Position numbers and translations under genes: made by a program. From NCBI GenBank assembly GCA_011525625.1, contig WYAX01000033.1, positions 1 through 64,000 of the forward strand: 64,000 bases of DNA. Direction: 5' to 3'. Origin of the DNA: Nitrospira defluvii (GTDB lineage Bacteria; Nitrospirota; Nitrospiria; Nitrospirales; Nitrospiraceae). Below the pieces are notes generated by a model. That model saw only the letters and a list, made by a program, of their open reading frames with translations. It made no database searches and had not been told where the DNA came from. Of this stretch, positions 17,473 to 27,857 are shown one piece after another; within the stretch, counting starts at the first letter, position 1; each line of letters begins with the position of its first letter.

Positions 17473-18927
17473 CTAGCGAATCTGCTCAAGGAAGATCGTC
17501 GCCAGCGTGAGATAAATGGCAATACCGGTGATATCGTTGGCCGTCGTCACAAACGGTCCGGCCGCCACGGCGGGATCGACGCCCATTCGTTTCAACACGA
17601 TCGGCATCACCGTCGCCATGCTCGTTGAGACCAGGAATGCCGTAATGAGAGACACGCCCACCACCATCCCGAGAAACACCTGGTGCCATAACCACCCGAC
17701 AATCGTCAAGATAAGGCTGCAGGCGATGCCCATCAGGAAGGCGATCTTCGCTTCACGAAAGAAAATCTTCCAGACATCGGTCAGTTCCACCATGCCGGTC
17801 GCCAGACCGCGGATGATGAGCGTGGATGATTGGAGGCCCACGTTGCCGCCCATGGCCGCAATGACCGGGATAAAGCTGACAATGGCCACCACTTCCTGAA
17901 TCGTATAGCGGAACAACCAGAGCAGCATGCCGGACAACAAACTTCCAACGAGATTGGTAAACAACCAGGGGAGACGAACGCGGGCCGCGACCATGCTGGA
18001 AGACTTGAACATCGAGTCTTCCTCAATGGCCCCGGCCATCTTCAGCATGTCCTCGGTGGCTTCCTCACGGATGACGTCGACCACGTCGTCCACCGTGATA
18101 ATCCCGACCAATTTCCCGTCCCGCTCCACGACCGGAATGGCCAGCAGGTTATAACTCGCCACCTGGCGCGAGACTTCCTCCTGATCCATGTCCACGGCCA
18201 CACTGATCACGTCACGGGTCATAATGTTCTTAAGCGGCGTCGCGGGCGGAACGGTCAACAACTGACGCAGCGACAGCACGCCGACCAGCCGGTCATCCTT
18301 GTCCGTCACATAGATATAAAACACCATCTCCGCATCGGTCGCCTGCTGCAAGCGACGAATGGCTTCTTGCGCGGTGGCATCTTCCGAGAGAGCAAAAAAC
18401 TCCGTGGTCATGATGCCGCCGGCCGTCCCCTTGGGATACTTCAGGAGGTCGGCGATTTCGGTGGAGTCCTCCGTCCGCATCAGGGCCAGGATGTCCTTCG
18501 CGCGATCGTTAGGAATCACACTCAAGATGTGGGCGATATCGTCGGAGCCGAGATCCTTGAGCAGCCAGGCGGCATCGGAAGGCAGGAGGTCGGACAACAC
18601 CAGTGTGATGCTCTCGCCGTCCAACTCGCTGAGCACCTGGCCGCGCTTGACGTCTCCGCGCACCAGTTCGAAGATTTCGCGTTTCTCTTTTAACGACGAG
18701 AGGTGGTCGATGACATTCGCAATGTCCGCCGGATGCATCCGTGCCAACATCTTGGCCAGATTCGTGATGGCGCCGCGGCGCAGGAGCCGTTGAATGGACA
18801 CCAGACGTACGTCGGACTTCGATTGACCGCTGACGACGGCCTCCCGAGACGTATCTTTCCCGAGCGGCTCCTTGTCGGGGAGTCGCGCCGGTTCCGACGG
18901 TTGAATGGTGAGATCGTTAATAGCCAA
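17473..18927 (-). CDS. mgtE: Magnesium transporter MgtE
   Basis: A 484-residue Mg2+ channel. It has an N-terminal MgtE_N superhelical domain (about 50-160), a pair of CBS domains (about 165-290, including IMTRDVISVAVDMDQEEVSR), and a C-terminal domain of five membrane helices with PVIAAMGGNVGLQSSTLIIR and the pore-lining GVDPAVAAGPFVTTANDITG. The N-terminal and CBS domains close the pore when cytoplasmic Mg2+ is high. The start overlaps the end of era by 11 bases. Confidence 0.93.
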   Translation of the reverse strand: MAINDLTIQPSEPARLPDKEPLGKDTSREAVVSGQSKSDVRLVSIQRLLRRGAITNLAKMLARMHPADIANVIDHLSSLKEKREIFELVRGDVKRGQVLSELDGESITLVLSDLLPSDAAWLLKDLGSDDIAHILSVIPNDRAKDILALMRTEDSTEIADLLKYPKGTAGGIMTTEFFALSEDATAQEAIRRLQQATDAEMVFYIYVTDKDDRLVGVLSLRQLLTVPPATPLKNIMTRDVISVAVDMDQEEVSRQVASYNLLAIPVVERDGKLVGIITVDDVVDVIREEATEDMLKMAGAIEEDSMFKSSSMVAARVRLPWLFTNLVGSLLSGMLLWLFRYTIQEVVAIVSFIPVIAAMGGNVGLQSSTLIIRGLATGMVELTDVWKIFFREAKIAFLMGIACSLILTIVGWLWHQVFLGMVVGVSLITAFLVSTSMATVMPIVLKRMGVDPAVAAGPFVTTANDITGIAIYLTLATIFLEQIR

Positions 18928-19801
18928 GCTCCGCGAGGGTTTGCTCGTCCTCTCGCCACGATTCGCGCACCTTCACCCACACCCGCAAAAACACCTTCAC
19001 CCCGAACAACCGTTCCATCTCTTCTCGTGCCGCCGTCCCCACCTGCTTCAGCCGCTCGCCATGTTTGCCGATCAGAATCCCCTTCTGAGACTCCTTTTCG
19101 ACCAGCACGACGGCACCGATTTTGATCAGCTTCTTGGTCTCCACAAACTCTTCGATTTCAACCGCCACCGAATGGGGAATTTCCTCATAGGTCTGCTGCA
19201 GGATCTTCTCTCGCACCAGCTCGGCCGCCAACGTCCGCATCGACTGATCCGTAATGACGTCTTCACCGTACGTCCCCTCCCCCTCCTCCAGCAGTGACAC
19301 GGTGACCGTCAACAACCGATCCGTATTATCGGCGGTCTGGGCCGACACCGGCACAATCTCGGTCCAGGGAAAGATCCGCAGGTACTGCTCCATCAAGGGG
19401 AGCAATCGCGCCTTGTTCACCAGATCGACCTTATTGATCACCAACACCACCGGTCGCGCCTGTTTGGCGACCGCCTGTTTCACGTGCTCGATCACAGCCA
19501 AATCACCGGGCCCCGGCTGGGCCGTGGCTTCGACGACGACGTACAACACATCGGCATCGTCAAAGGTATCCAGCGTCGTTCGCACCATGCGGCGGTTCAA
19601 CAAATGACGCGGCTCGTGGAATCCGGGTGTGTCGAGAAAGACGATCTGCGCGCCATCCACATGGGCCACCCCCAGGATTCGCGTCCTGGTCGTTTGCGGC
19701 TTGTCGGACACGATCGCAATCTTTTCCTTCAAGAGACGATTCAAGAGGGTGGACTTGCCCACATTCGACCGCCCAATGATTGCCACACTGCCGAACTTCA
19801 T
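18917..19801 (-). CDS. era: GTPase Era
   Basis: A 294-residue GTPase for 16S rRNA maturation and 30S assembly. The G1 motif GRSNVGKST is near residue 9, G3 is DTPGFHE, G4 is NKVD and G5 is VSAQT; a C-terminal KH domain follows (EKESQKGILIGKHGERLKQV). The ATG at 19801 forms an ATGA overlap with the ftsB stop. The reading frame stays open for 107 further codons upstream, but these overlap ftsB and are not Era-like. Confidence 0.93.
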   Translation of the reverse strand: MKFGSVAIIGRSNVGKSTLLNRLLKEKIAIVSDKPQTTRTRILGVAHVDGAQIVFLDTPGFHEPRHLLNRRMVRTTLDTFDDADVLYVVVEATAQPGPGDLAVIEHVKQAVAKQARPVVLVINKVDLVNKARLLPLMEQYLRIFPWTEIVPVSAQTADNTDRLLTVTVSLLEEGEGTYGEDVITDQSMRTLAAELVREKILQQTYEEIPHSVAVEIEEFVETKKLIKIGAVVLVEKESQKGILIGKHGERLKQVGTAAREEMERLFGVKVFLRVWVKVRESWREDEQTLAELGY

Positions 19802-20160
19802 GGTGTCCTGCCGGTCAAAGGCCGCTCCTTGTCTCCGTTCGGTGCCATTTGATACACGGTCTCTCCCCTCCGCACATACCCCAATCGTTCTCGCGCCAAC
19901 TCCTCGATTCGTGTCGAATCGTACTGCACGCGGTCGAGATCGGCACGCAGCTCGCCGTTCAATCGCTGGAGCTCGACCAACTCTTGATCCAGTTGCTCCG
20001 CATGCTCGCGCAAATGCATGTAGCGCGGAATGCCCATCTCCCCGAACAGCAGCGCGCCCATCATGACGATCAGCGCTCCGAGCCCCACCCACTTCCCGGC
20101 AGAGCACACCTTCCGCTGCCAATCCAGCCAGTCACGCCCACGGTTCGGTTTAATGATCAC
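19798..20160 (-). CDS. Cell-division protein FtsB/DivIC family
   Basis: A 120-residue bitopic membrane protein with one membrane segment (WVGLGALIVMMGALLFGEMG, about residues 24-43) followed by a periplasmic coiled coil (EHAEQLDQELVELQRLNGEL) and the family end motif IEELARERLGYVRRGETVYQ. It would join FtsL and FtsQ in the divisome. It lies five bases after eno, the same pairing seen in many bacteria, and overlaps era by four bases. Confidence 0.85.
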   Translation of the reverse strand: MIIKPNRGRDWLDWQRKVCSAGKWVGLGALIVMMGALLFGEMGIPRYMHLREHAEQLDQELVELQRLNGELRADLDRVQYDSTRIEELARERLGYVRRGETVYQMAPNGDKERPLTGRTP

Positions 20161-20165
20161 GTCGG

Positions 20166-21479
<1,314 letters not shown>

Positions 21480-21528
21480 CTACACCATCACTGCTGTCAT
21501 CTGATCGCCCGTCACATCGGCACCGTGC

Positions 21529-22962
21529 TCACCCCAGCGTCTTTTTCAACAGCTCATTTACTTTTCCCGGATTGGCCTTGCCACCGGACGCCTTCATGAC
21601 CTGTCCGACGAGAAACCCCAGCACCTGCTGCTTGCCTTCTTTAAACTGAACTACCTGGGCGGGGTTGTTCTTCAAGACGTCCTCAATAATCGTCGACAAG
21701 GCCCCCTCGTCAGACACCTGCGTGAGACCCTTTTCCTGAACAATCTGCGCCGGCGCCTCTCCGGAGGCATACACATCCGGAAATATGTCTCTGGCCACCT
21801 TCAGGCTCACCACGCCCTGATCGACCAGGGTCAGCAGTTCAACCAGTCGTTCAGGCGTCACCGGCGAGGCGTCCGCTTCAATGCCGGCCTGATTCAACTC
21901 TCGCAACAACTCGCCCATCACCCAATTGCTGACTGTCTTGGGGTGGGGATACAGCGTGACGCAGGCATCGAAGTACAGCGACAAGGCTTTACTGGAGATC
22001 AGGATACCGGCATCATACTCAGGAATGCCGTACTCGCGAGTAAACCGCTCCTGCTTCGCCGCGGCCAATTCCGGCAACTCCTTGCGCAACCGCTCGATTC
22101 GTTCGGACGAGATCTCCAGCGGCACCAGATCGGGATCCGGAAAATACCGGTAGTCGTGCGCCTCCTCTTTGCTGCGCATCACCGCCGTTTCACCACGTTC
22201 GTGATTCCAGAGCCTGGTTTCCTGGTAGATCTTCCCCCCCTCAGTCAGCACCTTGGTTTGCCGCTTGATTTCGTAATCCACCGCGTCCTTCACGAACTTG
22301 AACGAGTTGATGTTCTTCAACTCCACTTTGGTTCCATAGGCTGTCTGTCCCACCGGACGGAGCGAAAGATTCGGCTCGCACCGGAAACTTCCCTCTTCCA
22401 TGTTCCCATCGCAGACATCGAGATACATCAGGAGCTCGCGCAAGGCCTTCAGGTACGCCACTACTTCTTCAGACGAGCTCAGATCCGGCTCGGTAACGAT
22501 CTCCAGCAGCGGCGTGCCGGCCCGGTTCAGGTCCACGAGGCTCATGCCGCTGCCGCTTTCATGGAGATTCTTTCCGGCATCTTCCTCCAAGTGGGCCCGC
22601 CGGATGCGCACACGCTTACGAGCCCCGCCCGCAGTGATCTCAAGCCACCCATGCTCGCAGATCGGCGCCTCATATTGGGAAATCTGATAACCCTTCGGCA
22701 AATCCGGGTAAAAGTAGTTTTTGCGCGCAAACCGGTTTCGCACGCCGATCGTCCCGTTCATCGCCAACCCGGCGCGCACCGCCATCTCCACAGCCTTATC
22801 GTTGATCACCGGCAGGCTTCCGGGTAGTCCCAGACAGACAGGGCAGGTCTGCGAATTGGCCGTTCGCCCGAACGTGGTTCCGCACGGACAGAACAACTTC
22901 GACTGCGTGCGCAACTGCGCATGCACTTCCACACCGATGACGACGTCGTAGGCCACGCTCAC
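21529..22962 (-). CDS. gatB: Asp/Glu-tRNA amidotransferase subunit B
   Basis: A 477-residue kinase-like subunit of GatCAB, which amidates Glu-tRNA(Gln) and Asp-tRNA(Asn). The N terminus has [18 protein letters not shown] and [16 protein letters not shown], then [20 protein letters not shown], all diagnostic; a C-terminal GatB/YqeY tail ends [17 protein letters not shown]. The start is GTG, overlapping the upstream stop (GTGA). gatC and gatA lie upstream in the same series, separated by two small envelope-type genes. Confidence 0.95.
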   Translation of the reverse strand: MSVAYDVVIGVEVHAQLRTQSKLFCPCGTTFGRTANSQTCPVCLGLPGSLPVINDKAVEMAVRAGLAMNGTIGVRNRFARKNYFYPDLPKGYQISQYEAPICEHGWLEITAGGARKRVRIRRAHLEEDAGKNLHESGSGMSLVDLNRAGTPLLEIVTEPDLSSSEEVVAYLKALRELLMYLDVCDGNMEEGSFRCEPNLSLRPVGQTAYGTKVELKNINSFKFVKDAVDYEIKRQTKVLTEGGKIYQETRLWNHERGETAVMRSKEEAHDYRYFPDPDLVPLEISSERIERLRKELPELAAAKQERFTREYGIPEYDAGILISSKALSLYFDACVTLYPHPKTVSNWVMGELLRELNQAGIEADASPVTPERLVELLTLVDQGVVSLKVARDIFPDVYASGEAPAQIVQEKGLTQVSDEGALSTIIEDVLKNNPAQVVQFKEGKQQVLGFLVGQVMKASGGKANPGKVNELLKKTLG

Positions 22963-23282
22963 CCCTGCTCTCCCTTGGTGAACTGCTCCCGCTCCCGCCG
23001 CATGGCGTCACGCCCCGCATCGAAGGCCTCGCGCAACACGGACTTTTTCGATTCAATAAAGTCACGGCCTTCTTCCACCGCGCCTTCAAGCCGCTCACCG
23101 GCATCCTCGACCAGATCCCGAAGTCCGTCCTCCGCACGTCGCGCGTAGCCACGCAACAGGTCCCGCGACTCTTGGCCGGTACGCGGCGTCAACAGGATGG
23201 CCGCCACCGCGCCTAATGCTGCACCGCTCAAAAATCCCAGCAGGACCGCCGCCGATGATGGTCCTTGATGATTATCCGCCAT
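22959..23282 (-). CDS. YtxH-domain small membrane protein
   Basis: A 107-residue protein with one hydrophobic segment ([21 protein letters not shown], residues ~10-30) followed by [20 protein letters not shown], the signature of YtxH/general-stress-type proteins, and a long charged helix. The ATG at 23282 overlaps the end of the DUF948 gene by 11 bases, so these two are translated as a pair. Pairing of YtxH and DUF948 proteins is recurrent in other bacteria and points to a shared envelope role. Confidence 0.78.
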   Translation of the reverse strand: MADNHQGPSSAAVLLGFLSGAALGAVAAILLTPRTGQESRDLLRGYARRAEDGLRDLVEDAGERLEGAVEEGRDFIESKKSVLREAFDAGRDAMRREREQFTKGEQG

Positions 23283-23673
23283 TGTGATGTCCTCCCTCTT
23301 TGAGTCGTTCCGTGACGACGTGTTTCGCCGCACGAAGCCCGGCCACCACGCTGGCCACATTCGCCAGCAACGTCCCACCGGAGCCTCGCACCAAACTATG
23401 CATGTGATTGACCGACTCGCCGACCTCTCCCACCGCGTGCAGCAACACAGCCGCATGTTCGACCCCGCCGCGGGCCTGCTCCGTCAGGTCGTTCAAGTTT
23501 TGACTCATTGCCCGGAGCTCCGTCACCAGCGTCGGCAGGTCGGCATTGAGCTTGGCAACCAGCGTCTCGGCTTCCGCAACCGTCTTGCGCACTTGGATCA
23601 AGAGCGGCACCAGATACCCGACCAAGACCGCAAACGCGATCGCCACGAGCACAGCGGCAACTTCGACAATCAT
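23272..23673 (-). CDS. DUF948 membrane protein
   Basis: A 133-residue protein with an N-terminal membrane helix (MIVEVAAVLVAIAFAVLVGY) followed by a methyl-accepting-like helical stretch (IQVRKTVAEAETLVAKLN, LRAMSQNLNDLTEQARGG). The start at 23673 lies just after gatA; a longer frame to 23775 lies within gatA. It is followed by the YtxH gene with overlap. Confidence 0.75.
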   Translation of the reverse strand: MIVEVAAVLVAIAFAVLVGYLVPLLIQVRKTVAEAETLVAKLNADLPTLVTELRAMSQNLNDLTEQARGGVEHAAVLLHAVGEVGESVNHMHSLVRGSGGTLLANVASVVAGLRAAKHVVTERLKEGGHHNGG

Positions 23674-23686
23674 ACGGACTCCCTTA

Positions 23687-25168
23687 TCAGACCGACCGAA
23701 CCACAGGCTTTTTGGCCCGCCAGGTGGTGGCCTGCTCGTAGGCATGGGCCCCGCGCAACAGGGTCTCCTCTTCAAACGGCCGTCCGATGAGCTGCAACCC
23801 GATCGGCAACCCGGCCTTGCTGAATCCGCAGGGCAACGAAATGGCGGGCAGGCCGGCCAGATTCGCCGAGATCGTGTAGATGTCCGACAGATACATCTGC
23901 AAGGGATCCTGAGACTTTTCGCCGAACCTAAAGGCCGTCGTCGGAGTCACCGGCGTCACGATCAGATCGACGTTTTGAAATGCCGTGTCGAACTCCCGTC
24001 GAATCAGCGTCCGCACCGCCTGCGCCTTTTCGTAATAGGCATCGTAGTAGCCGGCGCTCAGCACATAGGTCCCGAGCATGATTCGGCGCTTCACCTCCGA
24101 CCCGAATCCCTCCGCCCTGGTCCGCAAATACATATCCAGCAAATCGTTGCTCGCTTCGGCCCTCCGTCCGAACCTCACCCCATCGTAACGGGCCAGATTC
24201 GAGCTGGCTTCTGCGGTCGCAATGACATAGTAGGTCGCAACGGCCGCATCCGTCGTCGGCAACTTGATCTCGCGGATGTCCGCGCCAAGCTCCCGCAGCC
24301 CCTCGATGGCCGTGCGAACGGCCTGCTCCACTTCAGGGTCGAGGCCGTCGGCAAAGTATTCCGCGGGTACGCCAACTTTCAACCGTTTCAAATCCTTCCG
24401 CTTCAGCGCCTTGAGATAATCCGGAACCGGCACATCGGCCGAGGTCGAATCCCGAGGATCATGGCCGGCGATCGCACCCAGCAGGATCGCCGCGTCCGTC
24501 ACGTCCTTCGTGATGGGGCCGATCTGATCCAGGGACGAGGCGAAGGCGACCAATCCGTAGCGGGACACCCGGCCGTAAGTCGGTTTCAGTCCGACGACGC
24601 CGCAAAACGCCGCTGGTTGACGAATGGACCCGCCGGTATCCGAACCCAATGCCGCCACACATTCATCCGCCGCCACCGCGGCCGCCGAGCCGCCGCTCGA
24701 TCCGCCCGGAACGGTCTGAACATTCCAGGGATTCCGGCTGGCCCCGAACGCCGAATTTTCGGTGGACGAGCCCATCGCGAATTCGTCCAGATTCGTCTTT
24801 CCGAGCAGCAGATAATTCTGGGCGCGCAATTTGGCGACCACCGTCGCATCGTAGGGCGGCACGAAGGTCTCCAACATCCGTGATGCGCAGGTCGTGCGCA
24901 CGCCTTCCGTGCAGATGTTGTCCTTCACCGCCAGCGGCATGGCCATCATCGGCGTGGTTTTGCGCCACCCCTTCAACGACTGATCGAGACGTTCCGCCTG
25001 CGCGACCGCCGCATCCTTACACTGCGTCAGGTAGGCCTTGATCTTCGGTTCGACATTGGTCACCCGCAGAAAATAGGCCCGCACAATCTCCGTCGCCGTC
25101 ACATCGCCGGCGGTAAACCGGCGTTGTAATTCCGCCAGCGTCAACTTATGTATCGACATCAATGACAT
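23687..25168 (-). CDS. gatA: Asp/Glu-tRNA amidotransferase subunit A
   Basis: A 493-residue amidase that releases ammonia from glutamine for the GatCAB complex. The amidase signature is present: catalytic Lys in [13 protein letters not shown] (near residue 80), then [20 protein letters not shown] and [16 protein letters not shown] with the Ser-cis-Ser/Lys triad serines. The first ATG overlaps the panD stop as TGATG. An ATG three codons later is an alternative. Confidence 0.95.
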   Translation of the reverse strand: MSLMSIHKLTLAELQRRFTAGDVTATEIVRAYFLRVTNVEPKIKAYLTQCKDAAVAQAERLDQSLKGWRKTTPMMAMPLAVKDNICTEGVRTTCASRMLETFVPPYDATVVAKLRAQNYLLLGKTNLDEFAMGSSTENSAFGASRNPWNVQTVPGGSSGGSAAAVAADECVAALGSDTGGSIRQPAAFCGVVGLKPTYGRVSRYGLVAFASSLDQIGPITKDVTDAAILLGAIAGHDPRDSTSADVPVPDYLKALKRKDLKRLKVGVPAEYFADGLDPEVEQAVRTAIEGLRELGADIREIKLPTTDAAVATYYVIATAEASSNLARYDGVRFGRRAEASNDLLDMYLRTRAEGFGSEVKRRIMLGTYVLSAGYYDAYYEKAQAVRTLIRREFDTAFQNVDLIVTPVTPTTAFRFGEKSQDPLQMYLSDIYTISANLAGLPAISLPCGFSKAGLPIGLQLIGRPFEEETLLRGAHAYEQATTWRAKKPVVRSV

Positions 25169-25533
25169 CAGCGTTTCACAACCTTACGCGTGATTCGGTT
25201 CTTGCCGTCGACCTGGATGATCCTCGGTTTGTGCCGTTTGATCTCCTCGTCGCTGTAATATTCGTAACAGAAAATAATGATCTGATCGCCCACCGCCGCC
25301 TTACGGGCCGTCGGTCCATTCAACACAATCTCGCCCTTCCCTCGCTTCCCCTTCATGGCGTAGGTCATGAACCGCTCGCCGTTGTTGAGATTGGAGCAGA
25401 CGATCGCTTCGTACGGCAGAATGCCTGCTGCATCCAGCAGGTCTTCATCCACCGTGAGGCTCCCCTCATATTCCAGACAGGCCTCGGTCACCGTCGCCCG
25501 ATGTATCTTCGCCCGCAACATTTGTCGAAACAT
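25168..25533 (-). CDS. panD: Aspartate 1-decarboxylase
   Basis: A 121-residue pyruvoyl enzyme that makes beta-alanine for pantothenate and CoA. The self-cleavage site YEGSLTVD is present, with Gly24-Ser25 as the processing bond, along with the N-terminal [17 protein letters not shown] and [19 protein letters not shown]. The ATG at 25533 lies 25 bases after gatC. Its placement inside the gatC-gatA pair is unusual, since panD normally sits with panB/panC. Confidence 0.94.
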   Translation of the reverse strand: MFRQMLRAKIHRATVTEACLEYEGSLTVDEDLLDAAGILPYEAIVCSNLNNGERFMTYAMKGKRGKGEIVLNGPTARKAAVGDQIIIFCYEYYSDEEIKRHKPRIIQVDGKNRITRKVVKR

Positions 25534-25558
25534 AGTCGGCTCGTACTCCTTCGATCGC

Positions 25559-25852
25559 TTAGGATTCTTGAATGATTTTCGGAACCCGAAAACAGCTCGC
25601 CTCCGCATCGGGCGCGTTGGCCACCGCCTGCTCGGGCGACAACGACGCCTCGACGACGTCCGGACGACACACATTGGTCTGTCCCAGCACCGTCGACGTT
25701 GGCTCCACGCCTTCCGTGGAGAACGTCTTGAGCTTCTGGACATAGGCCACAATCTGATTCAATTGTTGCGAGAAGGCCGTGGTCTCCGCCTCACTCAACG
25801 CCAGGCGCGCCAACTTCGCCACTTTCTCGACTTCCTGCTTTGTTATGTCCAT
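25559..25852 (-). CDS. gatC: Asp/Glu-tRNA amidotransferase subunit C
   Basis: A 97-residue belt subunit that holds GatA and GatB together. The sequence opens MDITKQEVEKVAKLARLALS and contains LNQIVAYVQKLKTFSTEGVE, both characteristic of GatC. It is the first gene of the gatC-panD-gatA-DUF948-YtxH-gatB series and follows an intergenic hairpin repeat after glmS. Confidence 0.92.
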   Translation of the reverse strand: MDITKQEVEKVAKLARLALSEAETTAFSQQLNQIVAYVQKLKTFSTEGVEPTSTVLGQTNVCRPDVVEASLSPEQAVANAPDAEASCFRVPKIIQES

Positions 25853-25874
25853 GCCACGCTCTCATTTCGTTGAG

Positions 25875-25993
25875 GATGTTCAAACCGGTCGCCCAGCAAG
25901 GCCGCAGGAAGCTCAGCGACGAGGCGTACCCGCTGGGGTACGTCGCAGGAGACTGAGCGACCGAGAACGCCGCTGGAGGCCGTCTTCAACATC
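25875..25993. repeat. Long palindromic intergenic element
   Basis: A ~119-bp element between glmS and gatC. Its ends form an imperfect inverted repeat (GATGTTCAAACCGG against CCGTCTTCAACATC). Inside are nested arms GCTCAG...CTGAGC and a central hairpin GCGTACCC-GCTG-GGGTACG. The whole region can fold into one extended stem. It resembles dispersed intergenic palindromes reported in many genomes and could also act as terminator or processing site between the two transcription units. Confidence 0.65.
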
Positions 25994-26015
25994 GGACTAT
26001 TCCACCGTCATCCGA

Positions 26016-27848
26016 CTATTCGACCGTCACGCTCTTAGCCAAGTTCCGAGGCTGATCCACATCCTCCCCGCGCAACACGGCGATATGATACGCCAGCAGC
26101 TGCAACGGGATCGTGAACAGAATGGGCGACAGCAGCGGATGCACGTCGGGAATCGTGAACACGGCATCGGCGATTTTCCCCAGTTCGCGTTCGCCCTCCG
26201 CGACGAACACAATCACCGGCGCCCGGCGCGCTTTCACTTCCATGAGATTGCTGACCGTCTTCTCATATAACCGGTCGCGGGGCGCTAAGACCACCACCGG
26301 CATGTCCTTATCGATCAGCGCGATCGGCCCGTGCTTCATTTCCCCCGCGGCATAACCCTCTGCATGGATATAGGAAATCTCCTTGAGCTTGAGCGCGCCC
26401 TCGAGCGCGATCGGAAAGTTAATGCCGCGCGCCAGATACAAGAAGTCTGGCTTTTTATAGTACCGCTTCGCAATCGCCAGAATCTCCGCCTCGCGACCAA
26501 GCACATGTTTGACCAGTGCTGGCAGCGTAACCAAGCGATCGAGCCAGGCCTTGCCGTCCGCCACGCTCAACACCCCACGCACCCGGCCGAGGTGCAAGGC
26601 CAGCATATACAACGCCGCCAATTGGCTGGTGAACGCCTTGGTGGACGCCACACCGATCTCAGGCCCGCAATGCGTATACAAGACACCATCGGACTCCCGG
26701 GCCAGCGTGCTGCCCACCACATTGACGATCGACACGACACGCGCGCCTTTTTGCTTGGCTTCCCGTGCGGCGGCCAGCGTGTCGGCCGTTTCCCCCGATT
26801 GCGAAATCGTGATGAACAGATCGTTCTTTTCAATCAAGGGATCGCGATACCGGAACTCGCTGCCGATATCGACCTGCACCGGCGTGCGGACCATTTCCTC
26901 CAGCAAGTACTTTCCGACCAGCCCCGCGTGCCAGCTGGTGCCACAGGCCACGATCCAGATCCGCCCCACGTCGGCAAACTGTTTCGGCGTCAAGCCGATA
27001 TCCGGCAAATCCGCCTCGCCGCTTTCATAGGAGTAGCGACCCCGAATGGTATCCAGAATCGTCTGGGGCTGTTCGTGAATCTCCTTTAACATGAAGTGAG
27101 GATATCCGCTCTTTTCAGCCGCGGAGGCATCCCACGTCACCTTCGTCTGCTTACGCGTCACGGCCCGGCCGTCGAGATCCGTAAAGGCGACCCCTCCCGC
27201 CGTCACTTCGACCACATCGCCCTCTTCCAGAAAGGTGACGTCCCTCGTGTGAGACAACATCGCCATGACATCCGACCCGACGAACGACGCATCGGCCGTG
27301 CGACCGATCACCAGCGGACAACCGGAACGCGCCGCAATCAGGACACCGGGCTCGTGCTCCGAGATCACCGCAATCGCATAACTCCCGCGAATTTCCTTGG
27401 CCGTCGCGCGAACGGCATCGGCCAAACGCAGCTTGCCCTTCGTCATGTGTGTGTCGATCAGATGCGCCACGACTTCCGTATCCGTCTCGGACTGAAACTT
27501 GTACCCGTCCTTGAGGAGGCGTTGCTTGAGTTCGACGTAATTTTCGATGATGCCATTGTGGACAAGGACACAGCTCTCGGAGCGATGCGGATGCGCATTC
27601 TGCTCGGAGGGTTTGCCGTGCGTCGCCCAGCGCGTATGGCCGATGCCGCACAGGCCGGCGACCGCTTTCTGCTCCAGCGACTTTTGCAAATTGATCAACT
27701 TGCCGACACTGCGGCGAATCTCGATCTTCTCCCCGCGCTGAATCGCCACGCCGGCCGAGTCGTACCCGCGATACTCCAGCTTCGACAACCCGTTCAACAA
27801 AATCGGGACCGCATCCTGATTTCCTACGTAGCCAACGATGCCACACAT
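26016..27848 (-). CDS. glmS: Glutamine-fructose-6-phosphate aminotransferase (isomerizing)
   Basis: A 610-residue enzyme making glucosamine-6-phosphate for peptidoglycan and exopolysaccharide precursors. Cys2 is the glutaminase nucleophile (MCGIVGYVGNQDAVPIL); GHTRWATHGKPSEQNAHPH completes the N-terminal amidotransferase domain. Two SIS domains follow (ACGTSWHAGLVGKYLLEEM, SQSGETADTLAAAREAKQKG) and the C terminus is PRNLAKSVTVE. It starts nine bases after glmU, so the two hexosamine genes form an operon. No glmS ribozyme is visible. Confidence 0.95.
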   Translation of the reverse strand: MCGIVGYVGNQDAVPILLNGLSKLEYRGYDSAGVAIQRGEKIEIRRSVGKLINLQKSLEQKAVAGLCGIGHTRWATHGKPSEQNAHPHRSESCVLVHNGIIENYVELKQRLLKDGYKFQSETDTEVVAHLIDTHMTKGKLRLADAVRATAKEIRGSYAIAVISEHEPGVLIAARSGCPLVIGRTADASFVGSDVMAMLSHTRDVTFLEEGDVVEVTAGGVAFTDLDGRAVTRKQTKVTWDASAAEKSGYPHFMLKEIHEQPQTILDTIRGRYSYESGEADLPDIGLTPKQFADVGRIWIVACGTSWHAGLVGKYLLEEMVRTPVQVDIGSEFRYRDPLIEKNDLFITISQSGETADTLAAAREAKQKGARVVSIVNVVGSTLARESDGVLYTHCGPEIGVASTKAFTSQLAALYMLALHLGRVRGVLSVADGKAWLDRLVTLPALVKHVLGREAEILAIAKRYYKKPDFLYLARGINFPIALEGALKLKEISYIHAEGYAAGEMKHGPIALIDKDMPVVVLAPRDRLYEKTVSNLMEVKARRAPVIVFVAEGERELGKIADAVFTIPDVHPLLSPILFTIPLQLLAYHIAVLRGEDVDQPRNLAKSVTVE

Positions 27849-27857
27849 AGGTCGCCG

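Noticed and set aside
18917..20122. N-terminally extended Era of 401 residues
   Set aside because: The extra 107 codons overlap ftsB and are not Era-like; the ATGA overlap at 19801 marks the start.
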